From positions 1-64,000 of the forward strand of contig NZ_KB891898.1 of assembly GCF_000373585.1 (NCBI RefSeq): a stretch of 64,000 bases of DNA. Reading direction: 5' to 3'. The position numbers were made by a program, and so were the translations under genes. This document shows, piece by piece, positions 27,110-35,613 of this stretch. Every line of letters begins with the position of its first letter. Position 1 is the stretch's first letter. This DNA is from Streptomyces sp. MspMP-M5. GTDB taxonomy: Bacteria > Actinomycetota > Actinomycetes > Streptomycetales > Streptomycetaceae. The notes beneath the pieces are model-generated. The model searched no databases, had not been told where the DNA came from, and saw only the letters and a program-made list of their open reading frames with translations.

Positions 27110-27562
27110 ATGACCGCCCGCGCCCTCGACGGCTACGAGATCTCCACCGACCCCGCCCGCCTGGACTCCGACCTGGTCCACGACTGGCTCGCCCATGACT
27201 CCTACTGGGCGCTGGGCCGCACCCGCGCACACCACGACCGCGCCGTCGCCGCCTCGCTCAACTTCGGCCTGTACGAGTCCCGTTCGGGCCGCCAGGCCGG
27301 CTATGCCCGGGTCGTCACCGACCACGTCACCTTCGCCTGGCTCTGCGACGTCTACATCGCCCGCGACGACCGCGGCAAGGGCCTGGGCACCGCCCTCGTC
27401 GAGGCCGTCGCCGAGCACCTCGCGCCGCACGGCCTGGCCCGGCTCACCCTCGCGACCAAGGACGCGCACGGCGTCTACGAGAAGATCGGCTTCCGGCCGC
27501 TGACGGCGCCCGAGCAGTGGATGACGCTGGGGCTGCTCGACCCCGGCCCGGTCGGCCCCTGA
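27110..27562 (+). CDS. GNAT family N-acetyltransferase
   Basis: A 150-residue acetyltransferase with the CoA-binding motif region DVYIARDDRGKGLGTALVEA and the late motif DAHGVYEKIGFRPL. The order resembles YjdJ/Rv-type GNATs that act on small molecules, but the substrate is unknown. It follows the MocR gene by 69 bases on the same strand and may be cotranscribed. Confidence 0.88.
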   Translation: MTARALDGYEISTDPARLDSDLVHDWLAHDSYWALGRTRAHHDRAVAASLNFGLYESRSGRQAGYARVVTDHVTFAWLCDVYIARDDRGKGLGTALVEAVAEHLAPHGLARLTLATKDAHGVYEKIGFRPLTAPEQWMTLGLLDPGPVGP

Positions 27563-27593
27563 CCGGCCCGCCGCGCAGGCATGAGCCGGCGGC

Positions 27594-28370
27594 CTACGGC
27601 GGAGCGGCCGGCGAGCTGCCGCCCGGTGGCCCGGACTCCCGGGCCAGCCAGGCGTTGGCCGCCGCGACCCGGCCGCCCACCCGCAGCTTGGCGTAGGCGT
27701 GTTCCAGGTGTTTGTCGACCGTCCGGGGGCTGATCGCCAGCCGGTGCGCGATCTGCTGGTTCGTCAGGCCGTCGGCGAGCAGGCGCAGCACCGCCGACTC
27801 GCGGCGGGTGACCAGCTCCCCGGCCGGGGGCGGGGCCGGCGGGGCGAGGCGGCCCAGGACCCGGCTGAGCCGGGAGCGCAGCAGCCCGGCGGCGGCCACG
27901 TCGGCGTCGGCGAAGTCGCTCGCCCGGCGGTCGCGGTTGACCACCACGGTGACCCGCCGCGGCACGTCGGCGGCGTAGCCCGCGGGGAAGGACATCGCCA
28001 GCTGCCGCTCGGCTCCGAACGGCCGGTACACGTCGGCGTAGACGGGCAGCGCGTGGAACTCGCCGGCGGTCTGCAGGGACGAGCGGCGCAGCGGGGTGCC
28101 GCTGCCGATCCGGGTGTGCCGGACGAAGGAGTCGCAAGTCCACCCGCGGTCGAACGCCTCCAGCACGTCCTGGCTCAGCAGGTCGTCGGGGAGGGTGCGC
28201 AGCGGATGGGCCGGGTCCGGGCGGGGTGACCAGATGACGCTGTCGCCGGGCAGTGCGCCGAGCAGCAGCGGCAGCAGCGCCGGAACCAGGGCGTCCTCGT
28301 CCACGGCGTCGATCAGGAGGTCCACCACGGAGAGGATGCGCCGCAGTCCGGCCTCCGCGGCCGCGCTCAT
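27594..28370 (-). CDS. LuxR-type transcriptional regulator
   Basis: 258 residues: an N-terminal sensor-like region of about 170 residues with no clear known domain, and a C-terminal LuxR helix-turn-helix at about 190-245 (LVTRRESAVLRLLADGLTNQ, ISPRTVDKHLEHAYAKLRVG). It lacks a receiver Asp site, so it is not a typical response regulator. It is convergent with the GNAT gene and lies 96 bases downstream of the methyltransferase on the same strand, a possible operon. Confidence 0.88.
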   Translation of the reverse strand: MSAAAEAGLRRILSVVDLLIDAVDEDALVPALLPLLLGALPGDSVIWSPRPDPAHPLRTLPDDLLSQDVLEAFDRGWTCDSFVRHTRIGSGTPLRRSSLQTAGEFHALPVYADVYRPFGAERQLAMSFPAGYAADVPRRVTVVVNRDRRASDFADADVAAAGLLRSRLSRVLGRLAPPAPPPAGELVTRRESAVLRLLADGLTNQQIAHRLAISPRTVDKHLEHAYAKLRVGGRVAAANAWLARESGPPGGSSPAAPP

Positions 28371-28466
28371 ACCTCCAGCGTGCCCAGCGCCCCGGCGCGG
28401 GTCAAGGCCGGTGCCGCGGGGCCGCCCGGCCGGCCGGGGGAAGACCGGCCGGGGGCGTCGGGCGGG

Positions 28467-29570
28467 TCAGCGCCCGACGGCATAGACGCGGTTGACCGGG
28501 CTCTGGGCCGCCAGCCGCCAGTGGTGCAGCCCGGCCGCGTCCGCGAGTTCCCGCAGCACCTGCTCGCCCGCGTGGTTCCCCAGCGCCTGCGGGCCGTGCT
28601 GGGCCAGCGCGGACGGCAGGCAGACGGCCACCGAGGCGGCGGTCAGCGCCCGGCCGACCGGGTTGATGTTCTCCTCGTCCACCGCGGAGGCGTTCGGCTC
28701 CACGAGCATGCAGGTGCCGTCGTCGGCCAGGGCCTGCTCGGCGTGCCGGAGCGCGGCGCCGGGGTCGCCGATGTCGTGCAGGCAGTCGAAGAAGGTGATC
28801 AGGTCGAAGTCCTCGCCGGGGAAGTCGTCGGCGCCCGCCACCTCGAACGACACCCGGTCGGCCACGCCCTGCTCCGCCGCGATCCCGCGGGCCGCCGCCA
28901 CGGACGGCGGGTGGAAGTCGAAGCCGGTGAAGCGGGAGTGGGGGAACGCCCGCGCCATCAGCGCCGTGGAGTAGCCGAAGCCGCACCCGACGTCCGCCAC
29001 CGTGCCGCCGCGCTCCAGCTTCTCCACCACGCCGTCCAGCGCGGCCAGCCACTCCGGCACCAGCGCCGCCGTGTAGCCGGGACGGAAGAACTTCGCGGTG
29101 CCCTCGAACAGCGCCGGCCCGTGCTCCTCCCAGCCGATGCCCGCACCCGTGCGGAACGCCTCCAGGAGGCTGTCCTCGGTGGCGTACAGCGCCTGGAGCA
29201 CGGTGAAGAAACCGGCCGCGTAGCTGGGGAGCCCGGGGTCGGCGAGGACCGCGGCGTGCTCGTCCGGCAGCAGGTAGGTGTCGCCGTCCGCCGCGTGGAC
29301 GACGTACCCGCCGGCCACCTGGGCCGACAGCCACTCCCGGACGTACCGCTCCACCAGCCCGGTGCGGGCGGCGAGTTCCGCGGAGGTCAGCGGGCCGGCG
29401 CCGGCCATCGCCCGGTACAGCCCGAGCCGGTCGCCGAGGGAGGTGCACAGGCCCGCGACCGCGGCGCCGGCGTCGGTGATCACCCGCTCCATGAACGCGT
29501 CCACCCGGTCCTGCCGGAGGGTTCCGCCGTTGCCCGCGGCGCCCGGCGCGGCCGGCGCGGAGACCGCCAT
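28467..29570 (-). CDS. Class I SAM-dependent methyltransferase with winged-helix N-terminus
   Basis: 367 residues. The N-terminal helical/winged-helix region (about 1-110: LTSAELAARTGLVERYVREW) is followed by a Rossmann methyltransferase with motif I VADVGCGFGYST, acidic loop FTGFDFHPPS and LITFFDCLHDIGDP. The layout is that of the Rv2258c-like family. It starts at ATG 29570 nine bases after GGAGG (the frame extends to 29630, but the RBS favours 29570). The substrate is unknown. It is divergent from the DUF1059 gene. Confidence 0.88.
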   Translation of the reverse strand: MAVSAPAAPGAAGNGGTLRQDRVDAFMERVITDAGAAVAGLCTSLGDRLGLYRAMAGAGPLTSAELAARTGLVERYVREWLSAQVAGGYVVHAADGDTYLLPDEHAAVLADPGLPSYAAGFFTVLQALYATEDSLLEAFRTGAGIGWEEHGPALFEGTAKFFRPGYTAALVPEWLAALDGVVEKLERGGTVADVGCGFGYSTALMARAFPHSRFTGFDFHPPSVAAARGIAAEQGVADRVSFEVAGADDFPGEDFDLITFFDCLHDIGDPGAALRHAEQALADDGTCMLVEPNASAVDEENINPVGRALTAASVAVCLPSALAQHGPQALGNHAGEQVLRELADAAGLHHWRLAAQSPVNRVYAVGR

Positions 29571-29703
29571 GGCCGTCACCTCCTCGCCCCACTGACTCCA
29601 CTGCACCAGCTCCGGCCGCCGCCGCGCCATACGCGGTTCCCCGTATTACGAGCGGCGGGCCGGGCCCCGGCGGCCGACACTGGAAGCGAGGAGGTGGTGG
29701 GTG

Positions 29704-29895
29704 ATGCGCAAGATGATCGACTGCCGGGAACACCCCAGTGAGACGCACTGCAGCCTCGTCCTGATCGGCGAGGAGGAGGAGGTGCTCCGCGCCGCCACCG
29801 AGCACGCGATCTCCGTGCACGGCCACACGGACAGCCCCGAACTGCGCGAACAGCTCCGGAAGGCCCTCAGGAACGAGGTGCCGCAGCCGGCCTGA
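29704..29895 (+). CDS. DUF1059 small protein
   Basis: A 63-residue protein with the DUF1059 pattern: Cys-containing MIDCREHPSETHCSLVLIG, then HAISVHGHTDSPELREQLRK. AGGAGG at 29689-29694 serves either the ATG at 29704 or a GTG at 29701. It is small, soluble and of unknown role; family members often sit alone. Confidence 0.85.
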   Translation: MRKMIDCREHPSETHCSLVLIGEEEEVLRAATEHAISVHGHTDSPELREQLRKALRNEVPQPA

Positions 29896-30063
29896 GCCAC
29901 CGGGGGAGCGGTGGGCGGTGCCCGGCCGACCCGTGGGCGGCCGGGCACCGCCGTGCCCGCCGGTACCCGCGTTCGGGCCCGCTGCGGTCGTCCGCCCGCG
30001 CCGCCCGGCGCAGGATCGTCCTGGGACGGACACCCACCGGGAACCACGGACGGGAGCGGGCCG

Positions 30064-31644
30064 ATGGCGGACGGCGCAGCGCACCGCGCGGGGGAGCACC
30101 GCGCCGACGACGACCGGCCGCGCCGCGGCCTGGACCGCCGGCACTTCCTCGGTACCGCCACCGGGATCGCGGCCCTCGCCACCGGCCTGACCGGCTGCGA
30201 CTCCCCGGGCGGCACCCCGCACGGCCACCGCCCCGCGGACCCGCTCACCGCCGAGCGCACGCGCCCCGGCAGCCCCGGCTGGCGGCTGCGCGCCACCGGC
30301 CCGCCGGACGCCGTCGAGGGCTACCCGGACCGGGTGAGCGTGCTGCCCGGCGAGGAGTTCGGCCTGCACGTCTCCACCACCGCGCCCGGTTTCCGGGTCT
30401 CCGCCTACCGGGTCGGCTGGTACGGCGGCGCCCAGGCCCGGCTGGTGTGGCGCTCGGACCGGCTCACCGGGCGGCCCGGCCCGCCCCCGCGGCTGCGCGC
30501 GGACACCCGCACCGTCGAGGCCGGCTGGCCGCGCACCACCACCGTCCGCACCGACGGCTGGCCGCCCGGCGCCTATCTGCTCTGCCTCGACGCCGACCAC
30601 GGCCACCAGCGGTACGTCCCGCTGATCGTCCGCTCGGCCGGCGCCGCGGGCCGTACCGTCCTGATGCACGCGGTGACGACCTGGCAGGCGTACAACGCCT
30701 GGGGCGGCCGCAGCCTCTACCACGGCCCGGACGGTTCCTACGCCGCCCGCTCGCTGGCGGTCAGCTTCGACCGCCCCTACGACGCCACCGGCGCCGAGAA
30801 GTTCCTGGTGTACGAGCGCGCCCTGGTGGTACTGGCCGAACGCCTCGGCCTGCCGCTCGCCTACACCACCTCCGTCGACGTGCACCGCGACCCGTCCGCG
30901 CTGCGCGGCGCCGCCGCCGTGCTCTCCCTCGGCCACGACGAGTACTGGACCCCGGAGCAGCGCGCCCACGTCACCCGGGCCCGCGACACCGGCAGCAACA
31001 TCGCCTTCCTCGGCGCCAACGCCTGCTTCCGCCGGGTCCGTCTGGACGCCGGCCCGGGCGGCCCGCTGTGCACCGTGACCTGCTACAAGACCGACTACCG
31101 CGACGACCCCCGGTTCGCCGGCCACCAGGCCCCGCCCACCCACGACTTCCGCGCCCCGCCCGCCGCCGACCCCGAGTCGGCCCTCACCGGCGTCTTCTAC
31201 GAGGGCTACCCCACGGACGCGCCCTATGTCGTGCACGGCGCCGACCACTGGCTCTTCGAGGGCACCGGCGTCCGCACCGGCGACGCCTTCCCGCACCTGG
31301 TCGGCGTGGAGTACGACCGGGTCACACCGGAGGCCCCGACCCCCGCCGCCCTGGAGATCGTCGCGCACTCCCCGCTGGTCTGTGCCGGCCGCGCCAGCCA
31401 CGCCGACTCCGCCTACTACACCGTCCCCGGCGGCGCCGGCGTCTTCGCCACGGGCACCATGCGCTGGGTCGAGGCCCTCATGGCGGGCACCTCGGACGAC
31501 GGCCGCGACCACGGCCTGGACCGCCGTACCGGCGCCTTCGTCACCCGCACCACCGAGAACCTGCTGCACGCCTTCGCCGCGGGCCCGGCGGCCCACCACC
31601 GCCCGGCACCGCGGCCGAACGCCGCTCGGGTGTACGGGAGTTGA
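30064..31644 (+). CDS. Tat lipoprotein with N,N-dimethylformamidase beta-like domain
   Basis: 526 residues. Twin-arginine signal LDRRHFLGTATGIAAL with lipobox LTGC, so it is predicted to be exported folded and lipid-anchored. The body matches the large DMFase beta-subunit C-terminal-like domain: RVSAYRVGWYGG, WQAYNAWGGRSLY, LGHDEYWTPEQR, FLGANACFRRVRL, AYYTVPGGAGVFATGTMRW. Real DMFases hydrolyse dimethylformamide, but this wider family is mostly uncharacterised, so only the fold is claimed. It starts at ATG 30064 after GGGAGCGGGCCG. Confidence 0.8.
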   Translation: MADGAAHRAGEHRADDDRPRRGLDRRHFLGTATGIAALATGLTGCDSPGGTPHGHRPADPLTAERTRPGSPGWRLRATGPPDAVEGYPDRVSVLPGEEFGLHVSTTAPGFRVSAYRVGWYGGAQARLVWRSDRLTGRPGPPPRLRADTRTVEAGWPRTTTVRTDGWPPGAYLLCLDADHGHQRYVPLIVRSAGAAGRTVLMHAVTTWQAYNAWGGRSLYHGPDGSYAARSLAVSFDRPYDATGAEKFLVYERALVVLAERLGLPLAYTTSVDVHRDPSALRGAAAVLSLGHDEYWTPEQRAHVTRARDTGSNIAFLGANACFRRVRLDAGPGGPLCTVTCYKTDYRDDPRFAGHQAPPTHDFRAPPAADPESALTGVFYEGYPTDAPYVVHGADHWLFEGTGVRTGDAFPHLVGVEYDRVTPEAPTPAALEIVAHSPLVCAGRASHADSAYYTVPGGAGVFATGTMRWVEALMAGTSDDGRDHGLDRRTGAFVTRTTENLLHAFAAGPAAHHRPAPRPNAARVYGS

Positions 31645-31693
31645 TCCGGGCGCCCGGCCGGAACCGTACCGCCCGGGGCGCCCGCCACCCCTC

Positions 31694-31739
31694 TTGCTCG
31701 GTCGAGCAAACCCCGTTATCGTCTTGCTCATGCAAGCAA
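31694..31739 (+). promoter_or_regulatory. TetR operators TTGCTCG-GT-CGAGCAA and TTGCT-N6-AGCAA
   Basis: Two dyads flank the probable -10 region: TTGCTCG/CGAGCAA at 31694-31709 and TTGCT/AGCAA at 31724-31739, the second covering the start codon of the TetR gene (ATG 31730). This arrangement predicts autorepression of the TetR-VC0807 pair. Confidence 0.65.
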
Positions 31740-32386
31740 AGAACAGCACGGGCAAGCAAAAGCCCGCACGCAAGGCGGCGCACAAGGCCAAGCCCTCCTT
31801 CACGGAGACCGGCCGCCGCGCGCAGATCGTCGCCGCGGCGATCGACGTCGTCGCCGAGGTCGGGTACCACCGGGCCTCGTTCGCGAAGATCGCGGAGCGC
31901 GCCGGGCTGAGCAGCACCGGGATGATCTCGTACCACTTCGACGGGCGGGACGACCTGATGCGTGAGCTGGTCGCCGAGGTCCTGCGGCTCGCGGAGGGGT
32001 ACCTCCGCCCCCGCATCGAGGCCCACGAGAGCTACGCGGCCCGGCTGCGCGCCTCCATCGAGGGCAACCTCGACCTGTTCGCCGAGTACCCGAGCCACCT
32101 CTCGGCGATCACCGAGGTCCTCTCCAACCTCCGCGGCGGCGACCCCGGCATGGTCGCCTTCCTCGACACCACGGAGGCGAACCTCGCCGTCCAGGTCGAG
32201 CAGCTCCGCACGGCGCAGCGCACCGGCGAGTTCCGCGACTTCGACCCGTGGGTGATGATGCGGGCGATCCGCGCCGCCATCGACGACGTGGTGCGCCGCG
32301 CCAGCCACGATCCCGAGCTCGACGTACGGGCCGCCGGCCGGGAGCTGGCGGACCTCTTCGACCACGCCACCAGGAGAACGCCATGA
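31730..32386 (+). CDS. TetR family transcriptional regulator
   Basis: 218 residues. After a lysine-rich N-terminal tail, the TetR HTH is at about residues 30-75 (IVAAAIDVVAEVGYHRASFA, ISYHFDGRDDL). The helical C-terminal ligand domain follows. Its stop overlaps the ATG of the membrane gene (ATGA at 32383-32386), so the two are coupled. Dyads before and over the start codon suggest autoregulation; the message may be nearly leaderless. The ligand is unknown. Confidence 0.9.
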   Translation: MQAKNSTGKQKPARKAAHKAKPSFTETGRRAQIVAAAIDVVAEVGYHRASFAKIAERAGLSSTGMISYHFDGRDDLMRELVAEVLRLAEGYLRPRIEAHESYAARLRASIEGNLDLFAEYPSHLSAITEVLSNLRGGDPGMVAFLDTTEANLAVQVEQLRTAQRTGEFRDFDPWVMMRAIRAAIDDVVRRASHDPELDVRAAGRELADLFDHATRRTP

Positions 32387-33096
32387 CCACAGCCGGCACG
32401 GGGGAACGCACCATGGCCACGCACCCGGTACCACGGACCGGCCCGGACGGGTCCGCCGCGGCGACCGCCCGGGCCCGCACGGCGCGGCTGCGCCGGCGGC
32501 TCGCCGCACAGCTGCTCTTCGAACTCGTCCTGCCGCTCGGCTCCTACTACGGGCTGCGCGCGGCCGGCCTGGACCAGTGGCTCGCGATGGCCGTCGGCGG
32601 CGTACTGCTGCTGCCGTGGATCGTGCACGGCATGGTGCGGCAGCGCCGCGTGGAGGCGATGGCGGTGTTCACGCTGAGCCTGGTGGTGGTCGGCACGCTG
32701 CTGACGCTGGTCACCGGCAGCCCGCGGGTGATCATGATCCGGGACAGCTGGGTGACCGCCGCGATCGGGCTGTGGGTGCTCGGCACGCTGCTCACCCGGC
32801 GGCCGTTCATCATGACCGCCTCGCGCGGCATCGTCATCGCCAAGGTCGGCGAGGCCGGACTCGTCGAGTGGGAGGCGCGGTGGGACGCGGAACCGAGGTT
32901 CCGTCACCACCTGCGGCTGGTCACGGCGGTGTGGGGCGCGGTCTTCCTGCTCGACGCGGTGCTGCGGGTGGTGCTCGCGTACACGATCCCGGTCGACGCC
33001 TTCCCGCTCACCAGCACCGCGCTCTGGCTGGCGCTGCTCGGCGGACTGCTCACCTGGCACAACTGGTACCTCACCCGCCACGACATGAAGCTCTAG
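32383..33096 (+). CDS. VC0807-family membrane protein
   Basis: A 237-residue integral membrane protein with about six helices (LLFELVLPLGSYYGLRAAGL, LAMAVGGVLLLPWIVHG, MAVFTLSLVVVGTLLTLVTG, and further ones). It matches the VC0807-family pattern, including SPRVIMIRDSWVTAAIGLW and RRPFIMTASR. Its function is unknown; such genes are often paired with TetR regulators, as here by a 4-base overlap. Confidence 0.8.
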   Translation: MTTAGTGERTMATHPVPRTGPDGSAAATARARTARLRRRLAAQLLFELVLPLGSYYGLRAAGLDQWLAMAVGGVLLLPWIVHGMVRQRRVEAMAVFTLSLVVVGTLLTLVTGSPRVIMIRDSWVTAAIGLWVLGTLLTRRPFIMTASRGIVIAKVGEAGLVEWEARWDAEPRFRHHLRLVTAVWGAVFLLDAVLRVVLAYTIPVDAFPLTSTALWLALLGGLLTWHNWYLTRHDMKL

Positions 33097-33191
33097 AGGA
33101 ATCAGTCCGCGCACCGCTCGCCGGCCTGCTCGCCGTGCCGGACGCCGGCCGCCGCATCGCCGCCGGGGTGCCCGAAGCCGAACCCTCCCCG

Positions 33192-33230
33192 TTATTGCAT
33201 AAAACTGCCACCTTCCGTATAGTCATGCCA
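33192..33230 (+). promoter_or_regulatory. Tandem ARG boxes before argC
   Basis: Two 18-base ARG-box-like sites, 33192-33209 (core TGCATAAAACTGCC) and 33213-33230 (core CGTATAGTCATGCC), are separated by 3 bases, the spacing known for ArgR operators. The second covers a TATAGT -10 hexamer. ArgR with arginine would repress argCJBDR. Confidence 0.75.
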
Positions 33231-33253
33231 TCGACGAGGAGGGTCCAGCGGCC

Positions 33254-34282
33254 ATGACGGTACGAGCAGCAGTCGCGGGTGCGAGCGGATACGCGGGGGG
33301 TGAGCTCCTGCGCCTGCTCCTGGCGCACCCGGAGATCGAGATCGGCGCGGTGACCGGGCACTCCACCGCGGGGCAGCGCCTGGGCGCGCTCCAGCCGCAC
33401 CTGGCCCCGCTCGCCGACCGCGAGCTGGCAGCCACCACGCCCGAGGTGCTGGCCGGCCACGACGTGGTCTTCCTGGCACTGCCGCACGGCCGGTCGGCGG
33501 CGGTCGCCGAACAGCTCGGCCCCGAGGTGCTGGTGGTGGACTGCGGCGCGGACTTCCGGCTGAAGGACGCCGCCGACTGGGAGGCGTTCTACGGCTCGCC
33601 GCACGCCGGCACCTGGCCGTACGGCCTCCCGGAGCTGCCCGGCGGCCGCACGGCACTGGCGGGGTCCCACCGCATCGCGGTCCCGGGCTGCTATCCCACC
33701 GCCGTCTCGCTCGCGCTCTTCCCGGCCTACACCGCCGGCCTCGCCGAGCCGGAGGCCGTGATCGTCGCGGCGTCCGGCACCTCCGGCGCGGGCAAGGCCC
33801 TCAAGCCGCACCTGCTCGGCTCCGAGGTCATGGGCTCGATGAGCCCGTACGGCGTCGGCGGCGGGCACCGGCACACCCCCGAGATGATCCAGAACCTCAG
33901 CGCCGCGGCCGGCGAGCGGGTCGCGGTGTCCTTCACCCCGACGCTGGCGCCGATGCCCCGCGGCATCCTCGCCACCTGCTCGGCGAAGGCCCGGCCCGGT
34001 GCGGACGCCGCGGCGGTCCGCGCCGCGTACGAGAAGGCGCTGGCCGGCGAGCCGTTCGTCCGGCTGCTGCCCGAGGGGCAGTGGCCCGCCACCGCCGCCG
34101 TGTACGGCTCCAACGCCGTCCAGATCCAGGTGGCCCTCGACCCGGCGGCCGGCCGGATCATCGCGATCAGCGCCCTCGACAACCTCACCAAGGGAACCGC
34201 GGGCGGCGCGGTCCAGAGCATGAACATCGCCCTCGGCCTCCCCGAGGACATGGGACTTTCCACGATTGGAGTGGCGCCGTGA
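33254..34282 (+). CDS. argC: N-acetyl-gamma-glutamyl-phosphate reductase
   Basis: 342 residues: the NADP-binding start VAGASGYAGGELLRLLLAHP and the active-site Cys in IAVPGCYPTAVSLAL; ASGTSGAGK and GGGHRHTPEM follow. It reduces N-acetylglutamyl phosphate in the third step of arginine synthesis. First gene of argC-argJ-argB-argD-argR. The stop overlaps a 39-codon ORF (GTGA at 34279). Confidence 0.96.
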   Translation: MTVRAAVAGASGYAGGELLRLLLAHPEIEIGAVTGHSTAGQRLGALQPHLAPLADRELAATTPEVLAGHDVVFLALPHGRSAAVAEQLGPEVLVVDCGADFRLKDAADWEAFYGSPHAGTWPYGLPELPGGRTALAGSHRIAVPGCYPTAVSLALFPAYTAGLAEPEAVIVAASGTSGAGKALKPHLLGSEVMGSMSPYGVGGGHRHTPEMIQNLSAAAGERVAVSFTPTLAPMPRGILATCSAKARPGADAAAVRAAYEKALAGEPFVRLLPEGQWPATAAVYGSNAVQIQVALDPAAGRIIAISALDNLTKGTAGGAVQSMNIALGLPEDMGLSTIGVAP

Positions 34283-34398
34283 GCGTCGCACGCGCAGCCG
34301 CCGGGCCGCAGATGACGACGAAGGCCGCGCCGCTGCGCTGCGCGGGCGACAGTGACACGAGCCGCTGCGGCGGCGGGGCGAACGAGGAGACACAGTGA
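34279..34398 (+). CDS. 39-codon ORF bridging argC and argJ
   Basis: A short ORF (VSVARAAAGPQMTTKAAPLR ...) starts at GTG 34279 inside the argC stop and ends at 34398 inside the argJ start, using GTGA overlaps at both ends. The product is not recognisable. It may only keep ribosomes moving from argC to argJ, or be a relic of a duplicated argJ start (both begin GTGAGCGT). Confidence 0.35.
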   Translation: MSVARAAAGPQMTTKAAPLRCAGDSDTSRCGGGANEETQ

Positions 34399-35549
34399 GC
34401 GTGACGGCAGCGAAGGGCTTCCTCGCGGCGGGTGTCGCCGCCGGGATCAAGGAGAACGGCAACGCCGATCTCGCCCTGGTGGTCAACAGCGGGCCGCGCC
34501 TGGCCGCCGCCGGCGTGTTCACCTCGAACCGCGTCAAGGCCGCGCCGGTCCTGTGGTCCGAGCAGGTCCTCAAGGGCGGCCGGGTCTCCGCGGTGATCCT
34601 CAACTCCGGTGGCGCCAACGCCTGTACGGGCCCGCTCGGCTTCCAGGACACCCACGCGACCGCGGAGAAGGTCGCCGAGGTGCTCGACGGGCACAGCGCC
34701 GCCGAGGTCGCGGTGGCCTCCACCGGCCTGATCGGCGTCCGGCTCCCCATGGACAGGCTGCTGCCCGGCGTCGAGAAGGCCGCGGCCGAACTCACCGGCC
34801 ACGGCGGCGAGAAGGCCGCGATCGCCATCAAGACCACCGACAGCGTCCACAAGACCGCGCAGGTCACCAAGGACGGCTGGACGGTCGGCGGGATGGCCAA
34901 GGGCGCCGGCATGCTCGCCCCGGGCCTGGCCACCATGCTCGCGGTGCTGACCACCGACGCCGACGTACCGGCCGGGCAGCTGGACGCCGCGCTGCGCGCC
35001 GCCACCCGCACCACCTTCGACCGGGTCGACTCCGACGGCTGCATGTCCACCAACGACACCGTGCTGCTGCTGGCCTCCGGTGCCTCCGGCGTCGTCCCGG
35101 ACGAGGCCGCGTTCGCCGAGGCGGTGCGCGAGGTCTGCGACGACCTGGCCCGGCAGCTGATCGGCGACGCCGAGGGCGCCAGCAAGGACATCCGCATCGA
35201 GGTGATCAACGCTGCGAGCGAGGACGACGCGGTCGAGGTGGGCCGCTCCATCGCCCGCAACAACCTGCTCAAGTGCGCCCTCCACGGCGAGGACCCCAAC
35301 TGGGGCCGGGTGCTCTCCGCCATCGGCACCACCTCCGCCGCCTTCGACCCCGACCGGCTCAACGTCGCGATCAACGACGTCTGGGTCTGCCGGAACGGCT
35401 CGGTCGGCGACGACCGGGAGCTGGTGGACATGCGCTACCGCGAGGTGCGGATCACCGCCGACCTCGCCGCCGGCACCGAGTCCGCGGTGATCTGGTCCAA
35501 CGACCTGACCGCCGACTACGTCCACGAGAACAGCGCGTACTCCTCATGA
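34395..35549 (+). CDS. argJ: Bifunctional ornithine acetyltransferase / N-acetylglutamate synthase
   Basis: 384 residues. ArgJ transfers the acetyl group from N-acetylornithine to glutamate, making the cyclic pathway; some also use acetyl-CoA. The proenzyme cleaves itself before the Thr of the conserved KGAGMLAPGLATMLAV. Other signatures: GVFTSNRVKAAPVLWS, NSGGANACTG. It starts at GTG 34395, coupled to the bridging ORF. Confidence 0.96.
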   Translation: MSVTAAKGFLAAGVAAGIKENGNADLALVVNSGPRLAAAGVFTSNRVKAAPVLWSEQVLKGGRVSAVILNSGGANACTGPLGFQDTHATAEKVAEVLDGHSAAEVAVASTGLIGVRLPMDRLLPGVEKAAAELTGHGGEKAAIAIKTTDSVHKTAQVTKDGWTVGGMAKGAGMLAPGLATMLAVLTTDADVPAGQLDAALRAATRTTFDRVDSDGCMSTNDTVLLLASGASGVVPDEAAFAEAVREVCDDLARQLIGDAEGASKDIRIEVINAASEDDAVEVGRSIARNNLLKCALHGEDPNWGRVLSAIGTTSAAFDPDRLNVAINDVWVCRNGSVGDDRELVDMRYREVRITADLAAGTESAVIWSNDLTADYVHENSAYSS

Positions 35550-35613
35550 CCGGACCCGCCGCGCACCGGCGCGTACCGGACGGACACCCCACGGAGCGGA
35601 ACGAGGCCGCCGC

